From: Blastopirellula marina
GTDB lineage: Bacteria > Planctomycetota > Planctomycetia > Pirellulales > Pirellulaceae
Length of the DNA: 64,000 bases
Assembly (NCBI RefSeq): GCF_002967715.1
Contig: NZ_PUIA01000057.1
Span: 248,001-312,000, forward strand
Direction: 5' to 3'
The first letter of the stretch is position 1. Each line of letters opens with the position of its first letter. The notes under the pieces are model-generated. The model was given only the letters and a program-made list of their open reading frames with translations. It had not been told where the DNA came from and did not search any database. Position numbers and translations under genes: made by a program. Positions 33,375 to 42,952 of the stretch are shown piece after piece.

Positions 33375-35900
33375 ATGCGTATAACTTCTTCACGCGTTTT
33401 TTCAGTTCACTGTCTGGTAGCAAGCCTATGTATGGTTACGGCTTTGAGCGTTGCCCACGCTCAGGAAACTTTCGCTCCGGCGAGTGGTTCGCCAGCGGCC
33501 AAGACGACCATCAGCGGCGAGCAACTACCGGCCCCTGAACCACCGTTCGGCGGCGTGATTCAGCCTGATGCGTTGCAATCGAAACCATGGTGGGCACCAC
33601 AAATCGTTCCCCCAAAGCAGGCCCCGAATGTTCTGTTGATCATCACCGATGATGCCGGCTTTGGCGTTCCCAGCACGTTTGGCGGCGTGATCCCGACACC
33701 CACAATGGACCGGATCGCTAAGAATGGCTTGCGTTACAACAACATCCATTCCACCGCATTGTGCTCTCCGACGCGGGCCGCGCTGATCACCGGCCGTAAT
33801 CATCACTCGGTCGGTTTCGGTGTGATCTCCGAACAGTCGACCGGGTTCCCGGGTTACAACAGCATCATTGCCGAAGACAAATGCACCGTCGGTCGCATCT
33901 TGAAGGACAACGGCTACTCGACAGCCTGGTTCGGTAAAGACCATAACACGCCAGCGTTCGCCGCCAGCCAGGTTGGCCCGTTCGATCAATGGCCAACCGG
34001 CATGGGCTTTGAATACTTCTATGGCTTCGTCGGCGGCGACGCGAACCAATGGGAGCCCAATCTCTTTCGGAACACGACTCAGATCTATCCTTTCAAGGGA
34101 CAAGAGAACTGGAACCTCATCACGGCCATGTCGGACGATGCAATCGACTACATCCACCGCATGAACCAGATCGACCCAAGCAAGCCGTTCTTCATCAAGT
34201 ATGCCCCAGGTGCGACGCATGCTCCGCATCATCCGACGCAGGAGTGGGTCGACAAGATTCACGAGATGCACCTGTTTGACGATGGCTGGAACAAGCTACG
34301 CGAACGGATCTTTGAAAATCAAAAACGCCTGGGCGTCATTCCCGCGGATACCAAGCTCGAACCATGGCCGACCGATGTTATCAAAAACTGGGATGACTGC
34401 ACCGCGGAAGAGAAGAAGCTCTTCATCCGCCAGGTGGAAATCTTCGCCGCCTACGGTGCCTACAACGACTACGAGATCGGCCGCGTTGTGCAAGCAGTCG
34501 AAGACATCGGCAAGCTCGATAACACGCTGATCATCTACATCAACGGCGACAACGGAACCAGCGCCGAAGGAGGCCCGCTGGGAACACCCAACGAAGTCGC
34601 CTTCTTCAATGGCCTGAACATGCTGCCGGTGGACGTTCAAATGAAGTGGTACGACGTGTGGGGTACCGAAGAGACCTACAACCACATGTCGGCCGGTTGG
34701 TCTTGGGCATTCGATACGCCGTTTACCTGGTTCAAGCAAAACGCATCGAAGCTCGGCGGTATTCGCCAAAACATGGCCATCTCGTGGCCGGCCGTTATCA
34801 AAGATCACGGCGGCATGCGGCATCAGTTCTGCCATGTGATCGATATTGTACCGACGATTCTCGAAGTTTCTGGCATTCCAGCACCGGATGTCGTCGATGG
34901 TATCCCGCAGGCCCCCATCGAAGGAACGAGCCTGGCGTACACATTCGATGCAGCCAATGCCAATGCTCCCTCGCAGCACAAAACGCAGTACTTCGAGATG
35001 ATGGGACAATGGGCCCTCTATCACGAAGGATGGCTGCTGAGCACGAAGGTCAATCGTGCACCGTGGGAAGCATTCGGGGTCGCCAATTCCGATCCACTCA
35101 ACAATCAAGTCCTGGAACTATATGACCTGACAACCGACTTCAGCCAATCGAATAACATCGCCGATCAGCAACCTGACAAGGTGAAACTGATGAAGCAGAT
35201 GTTTATCGACGAGGCGAAGAAGTACCAGGTGTTTCCGCTGGACGCGTCGGTCGCTGCCCGAATTGTGGCCCCACGTCCGAATATTACCGCGGGGCGTACC
35301 GAGTTCGTCTATACCAGAGCGATGACCGGGCTGCCGCAAGGGGACTCGCCGATGCTCTTGAATTCGTCGTATACCATCACGGCCGAGATCGACGTTCCCG
35401 AGGCTGGTGCTGAAGGAATGATCCTGACCTCTGGCGGCCGATTCTGCGGATACGGCTTCTATCTGCTGGAAGGGAAACCGACGTTCCTCTGGAACCTGGT
35501 CGACCTGCAACGGATCAAGTGGCAGGCCAGCGAACCTCTTTCGCCTGGCAAACACACGATCGCGTTCGATTTCAAATACGACGGCCTGGGGACTGGCACT
35601 TTGGCTTTCAACAACATGAGCGGGCTTGGCCGGCCTGGCACCGGCACGCTGCTGGTCGACGGCAAGGTGGCCCAGACAATCGAAATGAAGAAGACCATTC
35701 CCATGATCTTGCAGTGGGACGAATCGTTCGATATCGGTTCGGATACGCTCACCGGGGTGAATGACGAAGACTATCATCCCCCGTTCCCTTTGACGGCAAA
35801 GCTCGACAAGCTAACCATCAAAGTCGATCGCCCTCAGCTTTCGGCCGAGGACATCAAGAAACTAGAAATGGCCCAGCGCGAGAACAGTTCCAGCGAGTAA
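33375..35900 (+). CDS. Large secreted arylsulfatase
   Basis: 841 residues with a Sec signal (CLVASLCMVTALSVAHA). The S1 sulfatase domain starts APNVLLIITDDAGFG (Asp92-Asp93) and has the formylglycine motif CSPTR (Cys130-Arg134). WFGKDHNTPAF and YINGDNGTSAEGG follow. A C-terminal region from about 630 has beta-sandwich-like segments (YTITAEIDVPEAGAEGMIL, KHTIAFDFKYDGLGTG). This long form with a C-terminal sandwich is common among planctomycete and marine sulfatases of unknown substrate. GGGGGAA precedes the start. It is monocistronic, with a terminator at 35926. Confidence 0.92.
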   Translation: MRITSSRVFSVHCLVASLCMVTALSVAHAQETFAPASGSPAAKTTISGEQLPAPEPPFGGVIQPDALQSKPWWAPQIVPPKQAPNVLLIITDDAGFGVPSTFGGVIPTPTMDRIAKNGLRYNNIHSTALCSPTRAALITGRNHHSVGFGVISEQSTGFPGYNSIIAEDKCTVGRILKDNGYSTAWFGKDHNTPAFAASQVGPFDQWPTGMGFEYFYGFVGGDANQWEPNLFRNTTQIYPFKGQENWNLITAMSDDAIDYIHRMNQIDPSKPFFIKYAPGATHAPHHPTQEWVDKIHEMHLFDDGWNKLRERIFENQKRLGVIPADTKLEPWPTDVIKNWDDCTAEEKKLFIRQVEIFAAYGAYNDYEIGRVVQAVEDIGKLDNTLIIYINGDNGTSAEGGPLGTPNEVAFFNGLNMLPVDVQMKWYDVWGTEETYNHMSAGWSWAFDTPFTWFKQNASKLGGIRQNMAISWPAVIKDHGGMRHQFCHVIDIVPTILEVSGIPAPDVVDGIPQAPIEGTSLAYTFDAANANAPSQHKTQYFEMMGQWALYHEGWLLSTKVNRAPWEAFGVANSDPLNNQVLELYDLTTDFSQSNNIADQQPDKVKLMKQMFIDEAKKYQVFPLDASVAARIVAPRPNITAGRTEFVYTRAMTGLPQGDSPMLLNSSYTITAEIDVPEAGAEGMILTSGGRFCGYGFYLLEGKPTFLWNLVDLQRIKWQASEPLSPGKHTIAFDFKYDGLGTGTLAFNNMSGLGRPGTGTLLVDGKVAQTIEMKKTIPMILQWDESFDIGSDTLTGVNDEDYHPPFPLTAKLDKLTIKVDRPQLSAEDIKKLEMAQRENSSSE

Positions 35901-35925
35901 CGGCTGCTGGAACGAAAGCATAAAA

Positions 35926-35958
35926 AAGACCGCCGACGTTTGTCTGGCGGTCTTTTTC
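35926..35958 (+). terminator. Intrinsic terminator
   Basis: Ten-base stem AAAGACCGCC / GGCGGTCTTT with an 11-base loop and a run of T. The A-run on the 5' side could let it also work for the small minus-strand gene at 36002. Confidence 0.85.
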
Positions 35959-36001
35959 GTTTTCGACGTGCTTATGGGGTAAACGCCTGACGGCACTACG
36001 C

Positions 36002-36130
36002 TTAGTGCGTGGTGTTCGTGGCGGTGTTGTTGCTGTTGGGATTACCGGTCGATGGGCTACCCTTTGGGGCGCAACCGACGATGAAAGCAGTCAGGGCTAC
36101 GAGAACCAACAAGGATCCGAGCTTCTTCAT
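36002..36130 (-). CDS. Small lipoprotein, 42 residues
   Basis: A short gene: ATG at 36130, TAA at 36002-36004, with AAAGGTAG about ten bases upstream. The product MKKLGSLLVLVALTAFIVGC is a textbook lipoprotein signal with lipobox IVGC. It is followed by only 22 residues rich in Pro, Ser, Asn and Thr (KGSPSTGNPNSNNTATNTT). The mature part would be a short flexible peptide anchored by lipid. Function unknown; such entericidin-like small lipoproteins are often overlooked. The bidirectional terminator at 35926 lies downstream. Confidence 0.7.
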   Translation of the reverse strand: MKKLGSLLVLVALTAFIVGCAPKGSPSTGNPNSNNTATNTTH

Positions 36131-36370
36131 TCGAATTTCTACCTTTGTGAAGTGTCCAAAAATTTACCTAGATACTTAACTATCTTACTTGAAACTGGGC
36201 AATTTTCCAAAGGGGGTGCTATGAGTTGCCCAAGCTACCTAGGCCGTAAAACCCGACTGGCCCCGATAACGGGACAACTCAGGCGACTATCGGAGTTTTC
36301 GTTCTCGGTGGTCGAATATTGAAGTTATTCAGGAGTCTTTTGGCCAGGATCGGCTTGGAAAGTCATCGCT

Positions 36371-37279
36371 TTGACGACCATCGGCACATCACCAACGTTT
36401 TCTGCGGCGCGTCGCCGGTCTCCCCGCTGCCTGTATGGCTCGTGGCAAGTGGGACCGCAACTGGGGGAAGGTACGTACTTTCGCGTCTTCCGCGCTCGCC
36501 CCAGTGAAGGAGCTTTCAGTGGCTGGGACTTCGCCCTGAAAACGATTCGCCCGGAATACAAAGGGGACCGCCAACTGATCCATCGCCTGTGCCGCGAGGC
36601 GGACGCCGGCAGCGAGATCACCTCGGCCCACATCGTACCGGTCATTGATACGCGTCCCGGTTCGTTCGTTGTCATGCCGCGCGTCTGGGGGCAAACCCTT
36701 TCGCAGATCCTCAGCCAAGGCACAGCATTTCCATTGGGTAGTGCCGTATGGACAGCGCGGCAACTGGCCCAGGGATTAACGCAGGTACACGAGGCCCGCT
36801 GGATCCATGGGGACGTTAAGCCGGACAACGTGGTCCTTTCCAGCACCGGGCATGCGACATTGATCGATCTGGGCTTCGCGCAGCGGGTTGATTTGAGCCT
36901 GCCATGCACCAGCCGCAAGTGCGATCGCCAAGGGACGCTACGGTATCTTCCACCAGAGATGCTGACGACCAGCGTGCCGGTGTTGCCCCAGGCCGATACG
37001 TATAGCCTGGGGGTAATTCTGTTTGAACTGATCACGGGACGTCAGTTGTACGACCAGACGTCGACCGAAGCGATCGTCCAAGCTCAACTGTCGCAGCGAG
37101 CCCCTAACGTACGGTCCCTGGTTCCGCACGTTCCGGGCTCGCTCGATAAGTTGGTCAGTCAAATGCTGGCCAAAGACCCCCTCCGCCGCCCTTCGCCGGA
37201 TGCCGAGTTGGTCAAAGCGCTAACGGCCGTCGAGATCGAGTTGCTCTCGCCTGATCCAAAGATGAACTTCGCCGCGTAG
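36371..37279 (+). CDS. Hanks-type Ser/Thr protein kinase
   Basis: 302 residues from a TTG start, the only start in this frame after the stop at 36320. GGAAAG lies nine bases upstream. The kinase domain is complete: glycine loop LGEGTYFRVF, ATP lysine FALKTIR (Lys57), catalytic loop HGDVKPDN (Asp148; HGD in place of HRD), DLG in place of DFG (166-168), RQGTLRYLPPEM and DTYSLGVILFELITG. No membrane helix or sensor domain follows, so it is a soluble kinase, in contrast to the usual membrane-anchored forms. Its target is unknown; the FHA kinase at 728 is the only phosphothreonine reader in the window. Confidence 0.9.
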   Translation: MTTIGTSPTFSAARRRSPRCLYGSWQVGPQLGEGTYFRVFRARPSEGAFSGWDFALKTIRPEYKGDRQLIHRLCREADAGSEITSAHIVPVIDTRPGSFVVMPRVWGQTLSQILSQGTAFPLGSAVWTARQLAQGLTQVHEARWIHGDVKPDNVVLSSTGHATLIDLGFAQRVDLSLPCTSRKCDRQGTLRYLPPEMLTTSVPVLPQADTYSLGVILFELITGRQLYDQTSTEAIVQAQLSQRAPNVRSLVPHVPGSLDKLVSQMLAKDPLRRPSPDAELVKALTAVEIELLSPDPKMNFAA

Positions 37280-37366
37280 GGCGCAGGCACAAGCACCGCG
37301 AGTTGCGGGGTACGACCACGCATCGCACCATCCCCCAGGTTCACGCGATCGGTTCGATCTTCTCGC

Positions 37367-37569
37367 CAGCCCCAAAGGGGCGACCGTTCATAGCCAGGGG
37401 TGGAAACCCCTGGTACCCGTGCCACCAACAACGAGTCCCAAGCCCCAAGGGGGCGGCCGAGTGTGCGCGCACCGGTTCGGCCGCCCTTTCAGGGCTTAAG
37501 ATGTTTTAATGAGATCGCTTTCCAGGGGCTGCCGCCCCTGGCTATGAACGGTCGCTCCGTTGGAGCTGA
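37367..37569. repeat. Transposase-free REP doublet (REPIN-like inverted repeats)
   Basis: The block is a nested inverted repeat. Module 1 at 37367-37413 (CAGCCCCAAAGGGGCGACCG ... ACCCCTGG) recurs inverted at 37522-37569. Module 2 at 37441-37460 (AGCCCCAAGGGGGCGGCCGA) recurs inverted at 37477-37497. The same two modules, in the same order and orientation, flank the Y1 transposase at 43052-43504, so this is the version without a transposase. The right end touches the stop codon of the next gene. Confidence 0.85.
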
Positions 37570-37571
37570 CA

Positions 37572-38546
37572 TTAGCTTGGCGGGCCGCGTTCGTTGGCAT
37601 GAGGCGTTTCGTGTTTAAACTCGACGGTCGGCTCGTCGATCGGCTTGGCAGATGACGCGTGAACCAACTCGCCAGATGAAACGTTGCTCAACGTTTCGAA
37701 CGACACACCAGACGATTCCCCGGGTGCCACCCTCAAGTCTGCTTGGGCGTGCGGAGCGCCGGTTGGCAGTTCGCTCGCATTACATGTCGGGGCGCTCACA
37801 TTCGCTTCTCTTAGCAAACGTGTTGCCGTTAGCGCTGGTTGTCGTGGTTGCGATTTGAAGGGCTGGAGTTCTGGGTTCAACTCGAACAACTCTTGTTCCA
37901 GCCGATCCAATTCGGCCTGCTTCGCGCAGATCTCTCCCTGCAGTTGCCGGTCGAGTTTCTGCAGGCGGTAATAGGTCCACGCGTAGAGCCTTGCCAGCTC
38001 GTACGTCCACGCCTCTTCGGGCGGGCGTTTCATGCGCCGCAGTTGCCATTCCCGTTCGCGCGTGTTGTCGTCGCGTTCACGCGGTGCTCGGTACGCAGGG
38101 GGGTTCCGCGGTTTCTTGGCCTGGGGAACTACCCAGGGAGGTCGCATGTCGGGGAACTGATGGGCGGCGACCTCGGGGTCGATCGGTTCGACGAGCGGGT
38201 CGGCCCGGTACGTTAGCCGGTTGGGGTCTGGCACGTAGACGAACGGCTCTGGCGGCGGTTCTTCCTCTTGCGGTGGTTTGTGATCGCCCCGTTCTTCGGC
38301 CTCTTGCCGGGCAATCATTTCTTCCAGGGCCGCGCACGTTCGCCGCGGGTCCCCTTTGGGGGAGACGCGGACCTGGTTGGCCTGTTGGAAGATGGTCATC
38401 TCTTCGATCGGTCGATCGGGGATGACCATCAGGACTTCGCCACAGCAGGGGCAGATCAGGCGGTTCCCATCGCGCACGGCAACCTGCGGAGTCTGGCTAT
38501 GGTGGCCGGCTCCGTGTTGTTCAGGTTGGGGGTCGGGATGGGACAT
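37572..38546 (-). CDS. Hypothetical zinc-ribbon protein
   Basis: 324 residues from ATG 38546; the frame extends to 38606 without support. Near the N-terminus is a single CPCCGEVL zinc knuckle. A Pro/Glu-rich linker follows (PPQEEEPPPEPFVYVPDPN), then a basic helix region (REREWQLRRMKRPPEEAWTY) and a coiled-coil-like segment LQKLDRQLQGEICAKQAELD. The C-terminal 80 residues are low in complexity. No signal peptide. I do not recognise the family. The stop codon abuts a REP doublet. Confidence 0.6.
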   Translation of the reverse strand: MSHPDPQPEQHGAGHHSQTPQVAVRDGNRLICPCCGEVLMVIPDRPIEEMTIFQQANQVRVSPKGDPRRTCAALEEMIARQEAEERGDHKPPQEEEPPPEPFVYVPDPNRLTYRADPLVEPIDPEVAAHQFPDMRPPWVVPQAKKPRNPPAYRAPRERDDNTREREWQLRRMKRPPEEAWTYELARLYAWTYYRLQKLDRQLQGEICAKQAELDRLEQELFELNPELQPFKSQPRQPALTATRLLREANVSAPTCNASELPTGAPHAQADLRVAPGESSGVSFETLSNVSSGELVHASSAKPIDEPTVEFKHETPHANERGPPS

Positions 38547-38578
38547 TTTTCTTGTGGGTTGAGTGGAAATGGTGTTCG

Positions 38579-38608
38579 CACGCCCAAGCAGGCTTGGGCG
38601 TGGCACCC
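38579..38608. repeat. Palindromic repeat, 9-base arms
   Basis: CGCCCAAGC AG GCTTGGGCG at 38581-38600 is a perfect palindrome in the leader of the zinc-ribbon gene. A related single arm (GCTTGGGCGTGCGG) occurs inside that gene near 37741. Likely another dispersed REP-like family. Confidence 0.5.
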
Positions 38609-38777
38609 GGGGGATCTGTTTCCCGGTCCTGGATTCGAGGGGGAATCGCAGGGGTTCCCCTAAGATATGTGAACATGTGTATACATGTCAAATGTTTGGG
38701 GGAGATTTTTTGGAAGAAAGTTTTTGTGTGCTCTTATCCGCGTATGATGAGTAACGAGTCAGACCATCCTTCCTTTT

Positions 38778-39044
38778 GTGCGAAACCTAACCATGTTCCT
38801 GCTTTGGATCGCCATTCCGTTGGTCGCTGTCGGCCTGATCGTCGCGTGCGTCTGCTTTTCGCCGAAAAGCCCCACGCTTGAGAAGTGGCCCCCCATCTCG
38901 GACGACGAATTCATCCGTCGCTGCTCGCCAGGGGTCGATCGTGAACTGGCACTCAAGGTCCGGCGGATTGTTGCCGAGCAATTAGGGGTGGACTACGAGC
39001 GGGTTTATCCCGAGCAGCGGTTTGTGGAAGACTTGGGAGCGTAG
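38778..39044 (+). CDS. Membrane-anchored N-terminal half of an acyl-carrier-like protein
   Basis: 88 residues from GTG 38778 (ATG 38793 is the alternative; neither has a clear ribosome site). A membrane helix (MFLLWIAIPLVAVGLIVACV) is followed by a linker. After it comes ELALKVRRIVAEQLGVDYER and VYPEQRFVEDLGA, which matches helix 1 and the loop of acyl carrier proteins. In ACPs FxxDLGA is followed directly by D-S-L, with the phosphopantetheine serine, but here the stop codon comes at that point. No continuation of an ACP is seen in other frames downstream. It may be a degenerate but retained protein or a natural half-domain. Confidence 0.6.
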   Translation: MRNLTMFLLWIAIPLVAVGLIVACVCFSPKSPTLEKWPPISDDEFIRRCSPGVDRELALKVRRIVAEQLGVDYERVYPEQRFVEDLGA

Positions 39045-39109
39045 CAAGCCGCGTCGTGAATGCGTCCTCGACGCGTCCTAATCCGTTGTGAGTATTGTTT
39101 GAAGCCGCC

Positions 39110-39682
39110 ATGTTGACGCAAGAGCCAGACAACCCGTTTCAATCGCCGGCGACCAGTTCGTATGCCGTGGATGTCGAGACGCAGCCCCAGGTAGACGATC
39201 TTCCCGTCGCCACCATCAAGGCAGCAATCCGCTGGTTTTTAATTTGCGGCGTCAGTGCCGCGCCCAGCTGGTTGATCGCTGCCGACGAGACGACGGCTGT
39301 CTACATGGGAATGGCAACAGGCGTTTTCATCTTCATCATAGGCTACACCTTTTTAGACGTGCGAACGCGCAAGCATCCGCTTCGACAGCGGCCGGACGTC
39401 AAGTGGACTTTGGCAATCACCTACGGAACCAGGATTGCGATTTCGCTTCTTTTTCCCATTGGATTTTTTGTTGATATCATCTGCGGCATCTTCGCAGTCG
39501 CGGCAACCGGACTGGTCTTCGAGAACATCTCGGTCGATACGCCGACGCTGCACTTCACATCCACGCTCGTCACGACGCTCATCCAAGGGTGCCTGCTCAA
39601 CTTCGTTCTGGCCGGGTACGGTCTGATTGTTTACGCGATCTGTAGAGCTTATCTGGAAAGCCGGTCTATCCATCCATCGTAA
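39110..39682 (+). CDS. Hypothetical membrane protein with NPFQSP motif
   Basis: 190 residues from ATG 39110. The N-terminus MLTQEPDNPFQSPATSSY contains the NP(F/Y)QSP motif that opens many planctomycete membrane proteins of unknown function. Four hydrophobic segments follow: WFLICGVSAAPSWLIA, MATGVFIFIIGYTF, IAISLLFPIGFFVDIICGIF and GCLLNFVLAGYGLIVYAI. No catalytic motif is seen. It stands alone between two other small membrane-protein genes. Confidence 0.65.
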   Translation: MLTQEPDNPFQSPATSSYAVDVETQPQVDDLPVATIKAAIRWFLICGVSAAPSWLIAADETTAVYMGMATGVFIFIIGYTFLDVRTRKHPLRQRPDVKWTLAITYGTRIAISLLFPIGFFVDIICGIFAVAATGLVFENISVDTPTLHFTSTLVTTLIQGCLLNFVLAGYGLIVYAICRAYLESRSIHPS

Positions 39683-39738
39683 CGACGGTACCAGCGCAGG
39701 CGGGGACTCGACCTGGCCTACGAAGATCATGTTTTAGC

Positions 39739-39954
39739 TCAATCCACATCCACATCCCCACCATCGAACCAGCCTCCGTCGTTGTCGTCGTGGCTGAAAT
39801 CAGGGGGATCGTTGTCGATGAGGTAGGGTGCTTCCCAAAAGGTGCCGGAACCGCGATTTCTGCGGCGGGTTCGGCCGGGGAAATACTCGATCAGAAAGGC
39901 AACGAAGGCCAGCACAGCGATGATGCCGAAGAGCACGAAGATGAGGGTGAACAT
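39739..39954 (-). CDS. Small single-helix membrane protein
   Basis: 71 residues: an N-terminal helix (FTLIFVLFGIIAVLAFVAFLI), a basic patch (PGRTRRRNRGSG) on the cytoplasmic side, and a strongly acidic, Asp-rich tail (DNDPPDFSHDDNDGGW ... GGDVDVD). The Asp-rich tail could bind metal, but this is a guess. It converges with the NPFQSP gene. Confidence 0.55.
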   Translation of the reverse strand: MFTLIFVLFGIIAVLAFVAFLIEYFPGRTRRRNRGSGTFWEAPYLIDNDPPDFSHDDNDGGWFDGGDVDVD

Positions 39955-40096
39955 TGCAGCGGTTTCCGTTATGGGTTTATCGCGGGCATGTCTCGACTCG
40001 CTGGGGTATTCGCTGGATCAAGAAACAAATTGGGGACGCGACCGGAAAATACTCCATATCGCGTTCCCAGTCAAAGGTTACGTCAAACGGCAAGGC

Positions 40097-42769
40097 TTAG
40101 CTTACCGTGGCCGATTCGACGGTGCTGACTCCGGCAACGCTCCGAGTAAACGTGTACTCGGTGCCGTTGTAGCCGACCGTGATTCGGTCGCCATCCTTGA
40201 AGTCTCCCTTCAACAGCAGCGTGGCCAGTTGGTTTTGCAGACGGTTCTGGATGACTCGCTTCAGAGGACGGGCCCCATACAGCGGGTCGAAACCTTCTTC
40301 TGCCAGCGCGTCCTTGGCCGCGTCGCTGACCACCAACTCCATTCCCTGCTCGGCCAGCTGATGAGCCAGACCTTGGGTTTGGAAATCGACGATACTGCGA
40401 ATCTGCTCCTTCACCAGCGGTTTGAAGACAATGATGTCATCAATGCGGTTGAGGAACTCCGGCAAAAACTTCGTGCGCAGATTGGCCTGGGCGGCATCGC
40501 GAATTTCTTCGTCGCTGCCCCCTTCCTGGGCAATCTGCTGGATGGCCTGGCTGCCGATGTTGCTCGTCATTACCACAATCGTGTTGGTGAAGTCGACCGT
40601 GTGACCGTGGTTATCGGTCAAGCGGCCATCATCCAGCACTTGTAGTAGGATGTTGAACACATCGTGATGGGCCTTCTCGATTTCGTCGAGCAAAATCACG
40701 CTGTAAGGACGCCGCCGAACGGCTTCGGTCAGCTTGCCCCCTTCTTCGTAACCGACGTATCCGGGAGGTGCCCCGATCAGTCGACTCACGGCGTGACGTT
40801 CCATGTACTCGCTCATGTCGATCCGGACCATCGCGTGTTCGTCATCGAACAAAGCTTCCGCCAATGCCTTGCACAGTTCGGTCTTACCTACGCCGGTGGG
40901 GCCCAGGAAGATGAACGAACCGACCGGACGATTGGCGGCCTGCAAACCGCTGCGGCTACGACGCACCGCGTTGGCCACGGCCACCACGGCTTCGTCCTGA
41001 CCGACCAGGCGCTGATGCAGACGTTCTTCGAGCACCAATAGCTTGGCTCGTTCCGTTTCCAACATCTTGGCAATCGGAACGCCCGTCCATTGGCTGACCA
41101 CCTCGGCGATCTCGTCCTCGGTAACCTGTTCGCGAAGCAGACGCCGCTCGCTCTTGGTTTCGTCCTTCTCGACTTCGCTTTCGGTTTCCATCCGCTGCAC
41201 GAGTGCATCGTGTTTCTTCTGCAACTCGAACAGCTTCTGGTAATCGCTTTCGGACACAGGCTGCCCTGCCGATTGCGTTTCCTGAATGGACGAATGCAAG
41301 CGAGAGTACTCGAGATCGGTGGCCGCCAGTTCTTCGCGAATCTGCGCGACGTCTCCCATACCGAGCTTCTCGGCTTCCCACTGCTCACGCAGGCTGGCCA
41401 ACTGACGCTTGACCTCCTCCATCTCGTCTTGAATTTCTTCGCGACGCTGGATGGCACCTTCTTCGGTCTCTTCGGCCAGCTGACGATCGGCCAGTTGCAA
41501 CTGCGTCAGACGACGCTGCACCTGATCGATTTCCGCCGGTACGCTTTCCAGTTCGATGGCCAGGCGGCTCGAAGCTTCGTCGACCAGGTCGATCGCCTTG
41601 TCAGGCAGGAATCGATCGGTAATGTATCGATCGGAAAGCTTTGCCGCGGCAACGAGGGCCGAGTCCTTGATCTTCACGCCATGATGCGCTTCGTAGCGAG
41701 GCTTGAGGCCACGCAGAATCGCGATGGTGTCTTCGATCGAAGGTTCGCCGACGTACACCGGCTGGAAACGCCGCTCGAGGGCCGCGTCCTTTTCGATGTA
41801 CTGACGGTACTCGTCGAGCGTCGTCGCACCGATACACCGCAGCTCGCCGCGAGCCAGGGCTGGCTTCAAAAGGTTCGCCGCATCGGCCCCCCCTTCGGCC
41901 TTACCAGCACCGACGACGGTATGCAGTTCGTCGATGAACAACACGACACTGCCCTGCGAGTCTTGAACTTCCTTCAGCACCGCTTTCAGGCGTTCCTCGA
42001 ACTCGCCGCGGAACTTCGCCCCAGCGACCAGCGCACCCATGTCGAGCGCGATGACGCGTTTGTTCTTGAGGCTTTGCGGAACGTCCCCTTGCACGATGCG
42101 AAGAGCGAGCCCTTCGGCGATGGCCGTCTTACCGACGCCAGGCTCACCGATCAGCACAGGGTTGTTCTTGGTCCGACGCGAGAGAACCTGCACGGTTCGG
42201 CGGATCTCTTCGTCGCGGCCGATAACCGGATCGAGCTTTCCTTTTTCGGCTCGTTCGACCAGGTCGATGCCGTACTTCTGCAGTGCCTGGAAGGTGTCTT
42301 CGGGGCTTTCGGAAGTGACGCGCGTGTTGCCTCGCACTTCCCGCAGGGCGGCAAGGATGTCTTTCTCGGTGACGGCGTTGACCTGCAACAGGTCCTTCGC
42401 TTTCGAGGCAACCTGGGTCAGGGCGAGCATCAGATGCTCGGTCGAGACGAACTCGTCCTTCATCGTGTCGGCTTGCTTTTGGGCGGCCTGAAAGACCTGA
42501 TCGAGTTCGCTCGAAAGACGCAGTTGGCCATCGCCGCCGGTTACCGTCGACAGTCGTCCGATCTCGGACTTAACCATCGACTCTAACTGCCCACGACTGG
42601 CACCGATCTTTTCCAGCAGAGGGCGAACGATACCGCCATCTTCTTTCAGAAGGGCCGCGAGCAAGTGGAGCGGCGAAAGAGCCGTATTGCGTGCGTCGGT
42701 AGCCATTCGCTGAGCCAGCTGAACGGCTTCCTGAGCTTTGATGGTGTACTTATCAAATCGTGGGGTCAT
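40097..42769 (-). CDS. clpB: ClpB disaggregase
   Basis: 890 residues. The N-terminal Clp-N repeats span about 1-150. AAA domain 1 has Walker A GEPGVGKT (208-215) and [14 protein letters not shown]. The M-domain coiled coil lies at about 410-530. AAA domain 2 has [16 protein letters not shown] and [15 protein letters not shown], ending in the small domain ([13 protein letters not shown]). The M domain distinguishes it from ClpA/ClpC. It resolubilises protein aggregates with DnaK, encoded 1.1 kb upstream on the same strand. AAGGA precedes the ATG. An 18-base tandem repeat and a REP/transposase element separate it from dnaK. Confidence 0.96.
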   Translation of the reverse strand: MTPRFDKYTIKAQEAVQLAQRMATDARNTALSPLHLLAALLKEDGGIVRPLLEKIGASRGQLESMVKSEIGRLSTVTGGDGQLRLSSELDQVFQAAQKQADTMKDEFVSTEHLMLALTQVASKAKDLLQVNAVTEKDILAALREVRGNTRVTSESPEDTFQALQKYGIDLVERAEKGKLDPVIGRDEEIRRTVQVLSRRTKNNPVLIGEPGVGKTAIAEGLALRIVQGDVPQSLKNKRVIALDMGALVAGAKFRGEFEERLKAVLKEVQDSQGSVVLFIDELHTVVGAGKAEGGADAANLLKPALARGELRCIGATTLDEYRQYIEKDAALERRFQPVYVGEPSIEDTIAILRGLKPRYEAHHGVKIKDSALVAAAKLSDRYITDRFLPDKAIDLVDEASSRLAIELESVPAEIDQVQRRLTQLQLADRQLAEETEEGAIQRREEIQDEMEEVKRQLASLREQWEAEKLGMGDVAQIREELAATDLEYSRLHSSIQETQSAGQPVSESDYQKLFELQKKHDALVQRMETESEVEKDETKSERRLLREQVTEDEIAEVVSQWTGVPIAKMLETERAKLLVLEERLHQRLVGQDEAVVAVANAVRRSRSGLQAANRPVGSFIFLGPTGVGKTELCKALAEALFDDEHAMVRIDMSEYMERHAVSRLIGAPPGYVGYEEGGKLTEAVRRRPYSVILLDEIEKAHHDVFNILLQVLDDGRLTDNHGHTVDFTNTIVVMTSNIGSQAIQQIAQEGGSDEEIRDAAQANLRTKFLPEFLNRIDDIIVFKPLVKEQIRSIVDFQTQGLAHQLAEQGMELVVSDAAKDALAEEGFDPLYGARPLKRVIQNRLQNQLATLLLKGDFKDGDRITVGYNGTEYTFTRSVAGVSTVESATVS

Positions 42770-42832
42770 GATGGTTTCCTTTTATTTTGAATCGGGTGTT
42801 GTGGAATGGCACTCCGAGTTGTGGTTTAAAGT

Positions 42833-42914
42833 TTGGAGTCAGTGTTCAGTTTGGAGTCAGTGTTCAGTTTGGAGTCAGTGTTCAGTTTGGAGTCAGTGTT
42901 CAGTTTGGAGTCAG
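42833..42914. repeat. 18-base tandem repeat, about 4.5 copies
   Basis: The unit TTGGAGTCAGTGTTCAGT is repeated head to tail at 42833, 42851, 42869 and 42887, then a partial copy to 42914, with no mismatches. There are no spacers, so it is not CRISPR. It lies in the clpB leader, 64 bases upstream of the ATG. Its half-motif AGTGTTCAGT also occurs in the inverted repeat before tyrA. Confidence 0.9.
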
Positions 42915-42952
42915 AACGATGGAGAACCGATCCAATTGTTCTCATCTTCTTG

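Noticed and set aside
41090-42586. Long open frame opposite clpB
   Set aside because: ClpB is complete and conserved on the minus strand; no start signal or homology for the antisense frame.
42833-42914. CRISPR array
   Set aside because: Repeats are directly adjacent without spacers and no cas genes are present.
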